From: Tritrichomonas musculus
Lineage: Eukaryota > Parabasalia > Tritrichomonadida > Tritrichomonadidae
Length of the DNA stretch: 64,000 bases
Reading direction: 5' to 3'
NCBI GenBank assembly: GCA_039105265.1
Contig: JAPFFF010000008.1
Coordinates: 124,001 to 188,000 of the forward strand
Part shown: positions 42,240-52,995 of the stretch, piece by piece
Layout: every line of letters begins with the position of its first letter
How positions within the stretch are numbered: the stretch's first letter is position 1
Program-made: the position numbers and the translations under genes
The notes under the pieces: generated by a model
What the model saw: the letters and a program-made list of their open reading frames with translations, nothing else
The model's database searches: none
What the model was told of the DNA's origin: nothing

Positions 42240-42316
42240 AAATTTTATAAAATTTTGAAAAATCGTATTTTCACGCTAAAAAAGTGCCAAAAATTTTTAC
42301 GGTAAAAAAGTGACAC
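42240..42316 (+). repeat. Left terminal inverted repeat
   Basis: This is the inverted partner of 42854-42935. The inner edge is sharp at GTGACAC (42310-42316); the outer edge is approximate. Confidence 0.75.
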
Positions 42317-42477
42317 AAATTTCCTTGTTTTTATTTTTTATTCTAGATTCAGATAAAGTTAAAGACCAGCAGCTTGTATGAAAATGTTAACAAAGCATAA
42401 TACAATCACAAGAACAGCAAATTTTTGATTATTTTTTCAAGATGGCGAAAAATATTTTATTAATTCGGAGCAAATAT

Positions 42478-42695
42478 GGAGGCCGGGGGAGGTTAAGAGG
42501 GAAGGACCAGGGAAGGGGGAAAGGAGGAGGCGGCTGGTCAGCCGCCTCCTCCTTTCCCCCTTCCCGGTCCCCGAAGGGAGCCTGGCGTACAACGATAGCC
42601 GGGTCGAATGTTGAGGGCGGCCCTGGGCGCCTAAATACAAGCAATCCGGATTGCTTGAGCCACTATGAGCGAAGCGAAGTAGTGGCTGGGAAAAA
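42478..42695. other. GC-rich island with three hairpins
   Basis: In otherwise AT-rich DNA this stretch holds three inverted repeats in a row: 42504-42536 with 42539-42570 (32 paired positions, one extra A in the left arm, 2-nt centre), a perfect 20-bp palindrome at 42638-42657, and 42658-42665 with 42680-42687 (8 bp, 14-nt loop). A short frame (88 codons from 42442) crosses it but resembles no protein and is R/G-rich merely from the composition. Confidence 0.8.
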
Positions 42696-42853
42696 GCTCA
42701 AACAATAATCTCATTTCCATAATCATTAAAAGTTCTCATATTTTACCCTATTTACTTCTTTAATTATTTAAAATACTTATTTATATAAATTTTTTATCCT
42801 TAAATTATCAACTCTCTTGTAATATTTAAATTTAATAAACATTGATAAACCAC

Positions 42854-42935
42854 GTGTCACTTTTTTACCTTAAAAATTTTTGGCACTTTTTTACAGTGAA
42901 AAGACGATTTTTCTAAAATTTTTAAATTAAAATTT
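42854..42935 (-). repeat. Right terminal inverted repeat
   Basis: This is the inverted partner of 42240-42316. It starts sharply at GTGTCAC (42854-42860); the outer edge near 42920-42935 is approximate. Confidence 0.75.
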
Positions 42936-42947
42936 TTTAAACTTTTT

Positions 42948-42953
42948 TCATTT
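42948..42953 (+). promoter_or_regulatory. Initiator (Inr) of the second kinase-Sel1 gene
   Basis: TCATTT has its +1 A at 42950, 22 nt before the ATG, identical in spacing to the first paralog. The right terminal repeat of the element ends only about 12-15 bp upstream. Confidence 0.5.
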
Positions 42954-42971
42954 TTTCCAAATTACCATTTT

Positions 42972-45900
42972 ATGATGTCAAAGAACGATTTTGATATGAT
43001 TGATGAAATAAAAGAAATGATTCTAAGTCACATTAAAAATAAAGATTTTTATCAAATTATAAAAGGTTTTGATTTCCTACTTCCAAATACAAAAAAAGAT
43101 TTCGAAGATATAAATCATAGAATTAATAAAATCAAAATAATTTCGATGAATACATGCACAATATCTCATAAAAGATACGTAATTTTATGTTTTGATGAAA
43201 CAGTATTATTTATTATTGATGAACAGCTTTGTCTAATTAAAAAATATTTTTACAACAATAAAGACTCTTTTATCTATCTAATGAATCAATCCAGTATTCG
43301 AATATTTAAAGATATGATTGAAGATAAGGATATTTATATTGAAACAAAAAAAAAATTTTTGGATGAAATCAAAGATTTTCTCAATCTTTTTGAAAATTCA
43401 AAAGAAAATGAGGCTTTGATGCCCATTTGTCGAAGCATATCTGCATATTTGATTCAAAAGAGTTATTGCATATCAAAAATTAATAGAATAGCAAATTCAA
43501 GCTTCCTTTTTAAATTAAATTCAAAAGAAAATGAAGTTGATCCTAATGATTTCGTTCAACTTCCAGTATTTGGACATGGATCTTCACAAGTTAAATTAAT
43601 TTATCATATAAAGAACCAAAAATTATATGCAATGAAAACGTTTTTAGATAATCATTTATTTGATCGAGAACATGAAAATTATTTAAATGTTCATCATCCG
43701 TTTTTATTGCAATATTTCGGTTGGACAATAGTCGATTCATATAAATGTTTAATTTTTGAATTCATTGATTCTTTACCATTGACAAAATTAGAAGATAAAA
43801 AAGACTTGATTAAAAATATATTTCAAATGATGCTAACTATTGAGTATCTTCATCATAAGAATTATATTTATCGAGACTTAAAGCCCAACAATTTTCTTCT
43901 TGATCAATATCAAACATTTGTTTTGATTGATTATGATCGAATGATAGTAAATGAAGATAAAAACAAAGATGAAAATACAACAAGAAATTTATCTCAATAT
44001 GCAGCAAATGAAATAAATGATGGAAGTCTTTATTCTTTTCCTGTAGATATATATTCATTGGGAAAAACAATAGAATATCTGATTGATGAAAAAAACTTAA
44101 AATTTTTAAATCATGATTTATTCCAGAATGAATTAATAAATTTGTGCAATCAATGTACAAAAAAAGATCCAAAAGAAAGACCAAATATATCAGATTTATT
44201 AGATGATTTTTACAGTAATATTTTTTCAAAAGTTTTTGAAAATGTTCCAGAAATTGAGCACATTAAAAAAATGAGGAAAACAAAAAAAAATAAATATTTC
44301 AAGTACATTGTTTTTATTTCTGAGGTTAATCATGTTTATTCACTAATGAAACTCGGAAGACTATTCGAAAAAGGTAAATATGTTGACCAAGATATTACAA
44401 AAATGATTAAGTATTTCACATTGGCAGCTGATCAAAATGATGACGATGCACAATATTTTCTTGGTGCTATTTATATGAAGGGTGAATATGTAGATCAAGA
44501 TATGGAAAAAGCTGTTTACTTTACAACTCTTGCAGCTGGCCAAAATAATGAATTGGCACAGTTTAATTTAGGATTAATATACCTTGATAGTGGATCTACA
44601 AAACAAAATATAAATAAATCCCTTTTTTATTTTGATCTTGCTGCAAAACAAAATCATTTAAAAGCTCTATTTTTCCTTGGTGTAATTTACTATGAAGGAA
44701 AATATATTTTGCAAGATATAATTAAAGCATTTTATTATTTTCAACTTGGAGCTAAGCAAAATGATCCATATTCACAATTTTATGTTGGTAAAATTCTGAT
44801 TGAAGGAAAATCAATTGAACAAGATATTAAACAAGGAATAAAATTTTTAACTCTTTCAGCAGATGCAAATAATTCAGCTGCTCAACAATATCTAGCAGAA
44901 ATCTATAGTAATGAAAAATATATTGAACCAAATAATGATAAATTTATTCATTTTTTGAAACTTGCAGCAGATAATGATAAATCTTCAGCACAAAATTGTT
45001 TTGGAATGATTTTAATTGAAGGAGAAATGATTAAAAAAGATATTAAAAAAGGAATTCATTATTTAACAAATGCTGCTGATCAGGACTTTCCCGAGGCCCA
45101 ATATTTTATTGGATCTTGCTATTTAAATGGAAAATATGTTCAGCAAGATATCGAGAAAGGAATTAAATATCTGAGTGGTGCTGCAAATCAAGGCCATCTA
45201 CAAGCACAAATAGAACTTAGTTCGTTTTATCGAAAATCAAAATATGACAATATTCAAGGAAGAATTTATTATTTAAGACAAGCTGCAAGTCAAAATCATT
45301 CTCCTTCACAATTTGAACATGGATATCTTTTGGTTTATTCACCTAATATTCGAAATATAGAAGAAGGTATGAAATATTTATTATTAGCTGCCGAACAAAA
45401 TAATAATAATGCCTTACATCATCTTGGATTGATTTATTTCGAAAATACACTTATTCCAAAAGATATAAATAAAGCTTTCCATTATTTATCTATTGCAGCC
45501 AATAACAATGATATTGAATCAATGAATTTGTTAGGTATAATTTTCTGTGAAAATAATGATTTAAATAAAGCTTCGTATTATTTTCATCAAGCTGCTAAAT
45601 CTAATTTAGCTGTCGCGAATTGAAATCTAGGAAATATTTATAGTAATAATAAATATGAAGGATATGATATGAAAAAGGCAGTTCACTATTATACTTTGGC
45701 AGCTAATCAAAATCATGAAAAAGCTGCTTTAAAGCTTGCAGAAATGTATGATGATGGTATTTATGTCAAGCATGATTCAAGTAAAGTACTTTATTATACG
45801 AAATTATCTGCAGATTGTGGTTATCCAATTGCACAATATAATTTAGCAATGATGTATTATTTGGGCAAATATGTAGAAAAGAATTTAACGAAATGTGTTG

Positions 45901-47375
45901 AATATTTGTATTTATCTGCTAATCAAAATTTTTCCTATGCACAACTCAATCTTGGAAAGCTTTATTTTGATGGAGAATATTTTAGTAAAGACATGAATGC
46001 TGCAATTTATTATTTTAAATTAGCAGCTATGCAAAATAATGTTGAGGCCTTACATAATCTTGGAGTTATATATCAAAAAGGAATAGGTACGAAGGTTGAT
46101 ATATGTAAAGCCATTCATTATTATGAACTTGCATCTGATTTAAATTTTGCATACAGCCAGGTATCACTTGGTGCTATTTATTATTTTGGACATAATGGAG
46201 AGCATGATATAAAAAAAGCAATTCATTATTTAGAATTGGCTGCAAATCAACAAGATATTCAAGCATTATTTTTGTTAGGTTATGTTCATTTAGAAGATAA
46301 ATATAGAGATGCTGTATATGATATTGATAAAGCAATATATTACATGAAAATGGCTGCTGATAGAAATTATCCAGATGCTCAACATAATCTTGGTGTCATT
46401 TATTTTTCAGAAAAATACAAACGAAAAGATATTAATAAAGCTATTGAATATTTCAAAGCTGCTGCTGATCAAAACCATCCTTCTGCACAAAATTGTCTTG
46501 GTATTGTATATTCAGAAATTTGTGAAATCGATATAGATAAAGCAATTTTTTATTACACTCGTGCAGCAAATTTAAATAATAAATTCGCCCAATGTAATCT
46601 TGGTATTCTATATTATGAATCAAATGTTATAAAACAAGATATAAATAAAGCGATATATTATTTGACTTTAGCTGCAAATCAAAAGATGAAAGATGCTCAA
46701 TACTTTCTTGGAAAAATCTATATAAGTCAAGCATATTCAAATGCAGACAATAATCAAGAAAAATATAGTCAAATTGATATTAAAAAAGGAATTTATTATT
46801 TATCGATGGCCGCTGAAGATAACCAAGAATATGCAGCATTATTATTAGGCTGTTTATATCATGAAGGCAAAATAATTGATTATGATATTGAAAAAGCAAT
46901 TCATTATTATAAAATAGCTTCATCATTTTATAATAAACATGCATTGAACAATCTTGGAGTCATTTATAAAAATGGATGTGATAATTTGATTCAAAAAAAT
47001 ATACCAAATTCAATTGAATACTTTAATGATGCAATAAAAAGGAAAAATTATCATGTATCAATGTATAATTTGGCAATTGTTCTCATTAATGAAAATTATG
47101 AAAGTAAGAAAGATCAAATCATTGATTTATTAATACAATCATCAAAAAGTTTTGAAGAATCTGAAGAATTGTTGATATATTTAAATAGCATCTTTTTTGA
47201 TCCAAAAAATATTCAAAACTTCATACAAGACTTTTTATATATTAATGGACGAATTATAAGTTCAGATCAATTAAAAGAAGAAAGAGAAATTTTCAAAGAA
47301 AAACAAAAATTGTTAACTAAGAAAATTGTTCCAATTAACAAATTATTTTATGAAGGATTTGGATATCCAATATAG
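42972..47375 (+). pseudogene. Kinase-Sel1 protein, copy 2, interrupted by one in-frame TGA
   Basis: This is a paralog of the gene at 37448-41848 with the same order: N-terminal domain, kinase, 26 Sel1 repeats. An in-frame TGA at 45621-45623 (codon 884) replaces the Tyr codon of an A-Q-Y-N-L-G repeat core. The frame continues unshifted after it to the TAG at 47373-47375, so the whole would be 1,467 codons against 1,466 in copy 1. The kinase retains the glycine loop, AMK lysine, YRDLKPNN and DYD, but has ANE where copy 1 has APE. As it stands it would give an 883-residue protein with the kinase and about 12 Sel1 repeats. It is either a very young pseudogene, a functional short form, or (less likely) a readthrough gene. 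There is no frameshift and the rest shows no decay. Confidence 0.85.
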
Positions 47376-47657
47376 AATATTGAAAATCCTAATCAAAGAA
47401 AGTAAATAACTAACTAAACATTTTAAATACTAAGAATTATTCAATTATTCAATGCAACCAATACTTATAAATTATATTGTTTGAAAAAGTTAAAATATTT
47501 TTCCAAAAAATAATATTGATTTAATCATTTTGAAAGAATCATCCAGGATGCAGCAATAAAACTGTCCTAAAATATTTTTCATTATTAAAAATAATAGATA
47601 TCTATTAAATCAATGAGTTTACAATTGTTCAACTTTTTATATAAAAAAATATTTTTT

Positions 47658-50600
47658 TTATATTTCTAAACCAGGCAGCGATGCATTTGAAGTCAAAAGT
47701 TTAGGCGAGTCATCTTTCTTTTTCCTGATAACAATAACAGTGACCACCGCTGCAATCGCAATTACAGCTACAATTGCCACAACAATTCCAACAATAGCGC
47801 CAGTACTCAGCGGCTTCTTCTTTGAGTCATTGTTTCCATCTTCGCCGTTTTCTCCATTTCCACCACTTTGTGTCGTGTCACTTTTTTCACTGTTATCGCC
47901 AGTAGCCGTGTCAATCGTATCATCATCTTCGTCGTAAATTGCGCTTTCATCTTCGATGCCGTCGCTGCCATCGCCTGTCTCGTTGACTGGCGGCACGACT
48001 GTTGCGTCGTCTGACAGAAGGATGAACGAATCGATGTTAAAACGAGAGTTACTTTCGGCGCGAACAGTGTGCTGCGTGTTACGAATTGTGGGCGAAATGT
48101 AGAGCCCTGGCACGACTGCATCATCGTCGCCGTTCAAGTTGATTCTCTTAACAAACTCGTTGTCAAGGTAGAGGTCAAAACCGTCAAATTCCTTTGAAAC
48201 AAAAGCGTTGATTCCGTACTGTTTTCCAGTGAACTTGAACTCGAGAATGGCTTTGCTATCCGCTGTTCCTTGGCCTGTATACAAATGTCCAAAAGTGCAG
48301 AATTTCTGAACTTGGCTCCACGAGTTGTAAAGAGTAATTCTATCGTCGTCCAATGCGACGTTTATTCCGTCGAATTCGAGTCTGAATTGAGCGAACCGAT
48401 ACGCAATGTAATTGTTAGCAAAAGCGTAAGTTTCAGTAACAATAAACTTATAATATCTAACCGCTTTTGTCTCAGAAAAAGTGACTATTATATTACTATT
48501 TGTTCTTGCAGCATTTGTCACATTCGCCGCCAATTCAAGGTTGTCTTTATCCGTTCCAACGTAAAGAAGAAAAGTCTTCGGTTGGTATTGGTATTGAGTT
48601 CCTGCTACTCCATAAATGATGAACTTGTTCGCGCTCAGAGTTTCACCGATATCTACCAAAATCATGAATGGATTGGACTCGTCAATTGGATTCTCTTTGT
48701 TGTTGTGAATGAAGTTTGAATCATTCGAATCGAACAAGTTTTCAATGCTGTACGTGCCTTCGGCAACATCAAACGTCCACGGATAATAATTGCTCTCAAG
48801 AAGCGTTCCTCTAAACTTGGCGTATTCATAATTGAACGTCTGAGTGTACGTGCGAGGAAAGACGTTTTCTGATGTAAATTCAGGATCAGCCTGATAACTC
48901 GTAGGAAGAGAATTAGCCATGTAATTGATGTTTGCTGATCCATCAGGTTGAACAATGCCAATACCGAGGCCTGCAAAAGGAGTGCGAACTCCAGCACCAG
49001 CTGGCATATCAGCCTGATTTAGAATGAGCTTGAAATAGATGTATTGTCTCTTCGTTAGTGTGATGTCTTTCATTGATGTTTTTAGTTCTGGATGGAAAGT
49101 AGTGTCCATTGAAGGATTGGTCAAATTGGCAGCAAGTTCATATGTCTTTCCTTCATCGAGTGATAAGAACAAAGCACAATGAAGACGTCCTCGGAGTGCA
49201 AATCTCAATGTCGCCGGATTTGAAATTGTTTTTCCACGAAGTTCACACATTGTGTTCTTCATAAGTGTCGGCCACAGTTCAGAGTTACAATTTTCATTTG
49301 TATTCGAATTGATCTCATCTACAAAGCCCGTTGATCCAGCGTAGTTGCTTGTAAACGCTTGAACAGGATCAGTTGGCATCTTTCCATCAGGCCAAGTATA
49401 AGTTCTTCGATCCAGTTTCATCTGCTTCGAATTAGAGTTCTTTTCACGTAATGAATAAGACTGTTGCAAATTAACGTACATTTCAATGTCATCGACGATG
49501 AAATTTGGATCGTCTTTCTTTGCCAGTCCAATTGTAAACGTCATTACTCCTGAAAAGAGCTCTTGTTCATCTGGAGAGTAAACGTAGATGTTATCAGCAG
49601 TCTTTTTAACGCTTCCATGTTCAGGCTGTGTCACGCTTTTCACCTGAAAAGTGAAATCTTTTGGTAAGACCAAATATTGATTGAAATTCATTGTAAAGTC
49701 AGCAACAGGGCTAATTAAGAAAGGTGACATTGTTTGCATTTTATTCCTCTTTCCTTTAACTAAGTAACCAACGCCAACTTGGAACTTTGAAGCAATTGGG
49801 ACGAACTTTTTGTAGTTCTTTCCATTGAAAGAGTTGATTGCAGCATCAGAAATTGAGAGCTTGTAAAGTGTTTTGAAAAAGTAGGTCATGTCAAGTTCTG
49901 TCACTTTTGTATAAGCCTTATAATAAGCGTCATTATTTTGCCCTCCTTTTAATTGAGCAGCTTCGATAAATACATATTGGCCAAAGCAATGAAGAAGGCA
50001 CGAATGAAGAAGAAGATTATTGCCACGATTATTGTTAATAATATTGTTCAATGCAAAAGTGGCAGATGTATATTTGGCCCAATTGTCATATCCACTAGGT
50101 TCAGCACTCAATGTTCTACTCTGAGATATCTTTGTGAAGAAGCTGTAAGAAACAAGAGTCACTGCATTGTTTGATACTTCAACGTCTCCGCTCAATCCCC
50201 AATCTTTTTGAAAGTGGTGATTGTACTCGTGATGAGGGCCCCACGAGTCCTGTTTCTGCACAACAATGTTGTCGTAATTGAGAACAACACCAAACCATCC
50301 CGCTGGACAATTCGTTGTGCTTTGCCCCGGATATGCAACGGCTCCGCCTGCTGCTACATAAGGATCATAAATCATGCCAATGCCCAAATTTGTGTTTGAA
50401 CGAGGTGGAAATTGATTCGAAACACTCGTAACTTTCTCCCAATAAATGGCTGCCTTGTAAAAATCATCATAGCTGCTAACTGTGAGTTTGCTACGTGCAC
50501 CAGAATGAATGATTCCTCTCTGCCAAACTTCTAGCTCGCAACATGGAGCTGTCGATTTCATGTTGTCAGAAAATTCTTCAGGCGTTGTGTAGCCGAGTAT

Positions 50601-51398
50601 GAAATGTGGCATCCTTATTGCTCCACTTATTGTGACACTAAATGTAGATATTAATCCTGTGGGTACATTGACATATATGGGGCCCCCTAAAAAGGACCCT
50701 ACATAAAAAATATAGTCGCCGTTCTCGCGCGTCAATGTCGCTGTTTTTGACGTCAATTGGAAAAGATTTGAAATGATTGGCATCCTTACAAAACTTTTTG
50801 CGGCTGTGATGGCATTCGCTTTGCCGTTTTGGAATATTTGGCCAATTTCTATGTGAAGAGTGCCCATTTTCGTAAGATCGGATTCTGATACCCGAATCTT
50901 AATTACTTCTCCGGCTGGAGCGTAAAGTCCAGTAGGTAAAAAGCCATATCTTCGTGGAGCATAAGTGATTTTCTTGGTAATTGCCGGTTCGGTATCAGTG
51001 GGATTCCCATAATACATACCAATTGCCGAAGTGTGCTTGTATAGTTTTCTGTTCGTGCCATTCGAATATTTGACTGGTTCTGTATTCATATATAAGACGC
51101 CATCTTGGTCAATTGCTGAATATGTTCCTGTTGAAGATATTGTATTGGTAACAAGCATTGAATTTTCTGAAAGAATTAGATTTTTTTCTTCATTTGTTGG
51201 ATTTTTATTTTGTCCATAGGTTGGATATCGATTAGCTGCTAATTTTTGTTCATTATTTACTTGGGGTATTTTTCTTGGTACTGTCCCTAGATATTCGCAA
51301 TGATAGCCTACTTTTCCAATGCTTGGATATTTTTTTTGGTATGGAGTATTAGTACTTTTGATTGCAATAGCAAGAAAGAATAAGAAAAAAAATCGCAT
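47658..51398 (-). CDS. M60-type (enhancin-like) surface metallopeptidase (1,246 aa)
   Basis: Residues 1 to about 15 are a signal peptide (hydrophobic core FFFLFFLAIAI). The M60 peptidase core has the zinc motif HEYNH at 390-394 with catalytic Glu391 and third ligand Glu407 (HExxH then 12 residues then E), within the family rule. Residues 869-1008 resemble an F5/8-type galactose-binding domain (YSIENLFDSND, FMILVDIGE, RYYKFIVTE). Residues of about 1037-1127 form a second, weaker beta-sandwich. An acidic Ser/Gly linker (about 1130-1195) leads to a membrane helix at about 1200-1224 and a short tail starting RKKK. M60 enzymes of trichomonads are surface glycoprotein- or mucin-directed proteases with carbohydrate-binding partners, and this architecture fits. 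The gene is more GC-rich than its neighbours. The stop reads TAAA. Confidence 0.93.
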   Translation of the reverse strand: MRFFFLFFLAIAIKSTNTPYQKKYPSIGKVGYHCEYLGTVPRKIPQVNNEQKLAANRYPTYGQNKNPTNEEKNLILSENSMLVTNTISSTGTYSAIDQDGVLYMNTEPVKYSNGTNRKLYKHTSAIGMYYGNPTDTEPAITKKITYAPRRYGFLPTGLYAPAGEVIKIRVSESDLTKMGTLHIEIGQIFQNGKANAITAAKSFVRMPIISNLFQLTSKTATLTRENGDYIFYVGSFLGGPIYVNVPTGLISTFSVTISGAIRMPHFILGYTTPEEFSDNMKSTAPCCELEVWQRGIIHSGARSKLTVSSYDDFYKAAIYWEKVTSVSNQFPPRSNTNLGIGMIYDPYVAAGGAVAYPGQSTTNCPAGWFGVVLNYDNIVVQKQDSWGPHHEYNHHFQKDWGLSGDVEVSNNAVTLVSYSFFTKISQSRTLSAEPSGYDNWAKYTSATFALNNIINNNRGNNLLLHSCLLHCFGQYVFIEAAQLKGGQNNDAYYKAYTKVTELDMTYFFKTLYKLSISDAAINSFNGKNYKKFVPIASKFQVGVGYLVKGKRNKMQTMSPFLISPVADFTMNFNQYLVLPKDFTFQVKSVTQPEHGSVKKTADNIYVYSPDEQELFSGVMTFTIGLAKKDDPNFIVDDIEMYVNLQQSYSLREKNSNSKQMKLDRRTYTWPDGKMPTDPVQAFTSNYAGSTGFVDEINSNTNENCNSELWPTLMKNTMCELRGKTISNPATLRFALRGRLHCALFLSLDEGKTYELAANLTNPSMDTTFHPELKTSMKDITLTKRQYIYFKLILNQADMPAGAGVRTPFAGLGIGIVQPDGSANINYMANSLPTSYQADPEFTSENVFPRTYTQTFNYEYAKFRGTLLESNYYPWTFDVAEGTYSIENLFDSNDSNFIHNNKENPIDESNPFMILVDIGETLSANKFIIYGVAGTQYQYQPKTFLLYVGTDKDNLELAANVTNAARTNSNIIVTFSETKAVRYYKFIVTETYAFANNYIAYRFAQFRLEFDGINVALDDDRITLYNSWSQVQKFCTFGHLYTGQGTADSKAILEFKFTGKQYGINAFVSKEFDGFDLYLDNEFVKRINLNGDDDAVVPGLYISPTIRNTQHTVRAESNSRFNIDSFILLSDDATVVPPVNETGDGSDGIEDESAIYDEDDDTIDTATGDNSEKSDTTQSGGNGENGEDGNNDSKKKPLSTGAIVGIVVAIVAVIAIAAVVTVIVIRKKKDDSPKLLTSNASLPGLEI

Positions 51399-52312
51399 TT
51401 AATTAAAAATTTTTTCAATTGTAAAAATTTTTATTCAGAATTTTTTATATTGATCTGAAAAATCTTCTCAAAATTCTATTGATTTGCTTAGAAAAAATAC
51501 TCATAAAATATAATTATATCTTTTGTTATAAAATATATATATCAGAATTATTTTATTCATAAACATTAATTATTTATTATAAAAATATATTCAATATTAA
51601 TTTGGAGTAATTTTTTAATAAATTTAATATATGTTAATATTTTTAATTTTTTATAATTTACAATGATTTTATAATTCAGAATTTTTTATTTTTTCACTTT
51701 CAATTAAATTATGTAAAAAATAATGATTCAATATCTTCAAAAGTATTTATTAAAGATAAGTATATTATAATTCATTAAGGTACAAATGTAGTACGTTATG
51801 TAACCGCTATTTTTTTGACACTAATTTTGAATAAAATCCATCATCAACCAATTTATCGCTGATCTTCTGCTATTTTGATATATAGCTATTCAACTAATTA
51901 ATTATAGGTTATATCCAAAAATATTATTGATTATCTAGTAATAAATTTCAGGTCTTCTATAATTTCTTTTATAATTTCTCAAAATTTTAATGATAGCATA
52001 ATTTTTCAAAATTTTTATATCATCAAAAATTTTTAATTTGACAATTTTTTGCAAAATCCCAAATCGCAGTCATAAGAAGACAAAAAATTGAATAGTCCTG
52101 CAGTAGTAATTCCGAGCTGTAGAATATAAAAAATAAAGTTCAAGTTTTCTATTAAAAATTTTAATATAAAAAACCGAAAATGAAATCACCTTTAAACATG
52201 TACTTAAAAAGCATGCTTATAATGATTTCACCTTGTAAAAAAATTATAAAAAGATTTTTCCTCTAAATTTGAGGATCAAAGTTCGATAAAAATACAATAT
52301 AACTTAAATAAG
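51399..52312. other. Intergenic, AT-rich
   Basis: No gene, tRNA or repeat is recognised. Confidence 0.5.
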
Positions 52313-52690
52313 TTATATTCCGGGAAATTCTTCGGCATCATTGCTTAGTCTATTAATTTTAAAGTCGTAATCAACTAGTAGATAATTGAATTCTCTAAGT
52401 ACTTTATATCTATTTTTTAAGCTAGTAATCGATTTATTTAATATTTTTTTAATATCTTCGTAAGGTCGTGGACATTCAACCATTGAGACAAGGCAGAGAT
52501 CTTCTTCTCTTGTCCATATAAATTTGTTATTATTCTGTATATGAGTAATATATCGGTTATAAATTTCGTTAGAAGATTTATCTTTAAATTTTTGTTGAAT
52601 AATTTTAAATGTTTCTTCCATAAAACCTAATTTATTTACAAGAAAGCATATTATTTCATCTTGTTCATCAGAAAAATCGGGTTCTGTCAT
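52313..52690 (-). CDS. Small Myb/SANT-like DNA-binding protein (125 aa)
   Basis: Two helical repeats of Myb type are visible. Residues of about 6-52 (FSDEQDEIICFLVNKLG...SSNEIYNRYITH) form a weak first repeat. Residues of about 57-100 (FIWTREEDLCLVSMV...SITSLKNRYKVL) form a clearer second one with W-T-x-EED and the C-terminal recognition-helix pattern S-x-x-x-L-x-x-R-Y. Trichomonads have many short R2R3-like Myb regulators, several of which bind gene-specific promoter elements. Here the second and third tryptophans of each repeat are replaced by other hydrophobic residues. No initiator is seen upstream and there is no poly-basic tail. Confidence 0.6.
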   Translation of the reverse strand: MTEPDFSDEQDEIICFLVNKLGFMEETFKIIQQKFKDKSSNEIYNRYITHIQNNNKFIWTREEDLCLVSMVECPRPYEDIKKILNKSITSLKNRYKVLREFNYLLVDYDFKINRLSNDAEEFPGI

Positions 52691-52829
52691 CTATTAAAAC
52701 TAATATTCGTGTGATGTTAAAAAAATAATATTTCGAATATTGATTTTTGAATTTTAAAATGGTCGATTATATAATAATGATATAATTTCAAAAAAATATG
52801 GAGTTTGTATTGAATATAATGGTTATTAA

Positions 52830-52995
52830 GGTACTGATCAAGGAAAACAGACAAATTGAATACTTTGGAAACTTTTTCTATGCATGGTCTCAAAAAAAAA
52901 TGATATTTTCTTAAGGTTTTCAAAATATTGAATAAATTTTGCTTTTTTCTCAATTTTTATTTTTTTTTTCTGAGCTAAAGTGGATAAGCATTCAA
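52830..52995 (-). repeat. Dispersed repeat, uninterrupted copy
   Basis: This 166-bp stretch matches, in inverted orientation, 60146-60230 joined to 61846-61927. It has a single TTAA where the other copy carries a 1.6 kb insertion. The ends are not obviously inverted repeats and no protein is encoded. Confidence 0.85.

Larger units (their letters stand above)
42240..42935. mobile_element. Non-autonomous element with about 70-80 bp terminal inverted repeats and a GC-rich core
   Basis: The left arm (about 42240-42316) and right arm (about 42854-42935) are inverted copies. Both contain GAAAAATCGT, TTTTCAC, AAAAAAGTGCCAAAAATTTT and AAAAAAGTGACAC in the same order, with few differences. Each arm carries the direct motif AAAAAAGTG(C/A)CA twice. 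The roughly 540 bp between the arms encodes no recognisable transposase. It holds an AT-rich part and a GC-rich hairpin island (42478-42695). The arms suggest a MITE-like DNA element. The outer ends are hard to fix in AT-rich DNA and I see no sure target-site duplication. It sits directly upstream of the initiator of the second kinase-Sel1 gene. Confidence 0.7.

Noticed and set aside
42442-42708. An 88-codon frame across the GC-rich hairpin island
   Set aside because: It is R/G-rich from base composition and crosses a perfect palindrome; it resembles no protein.
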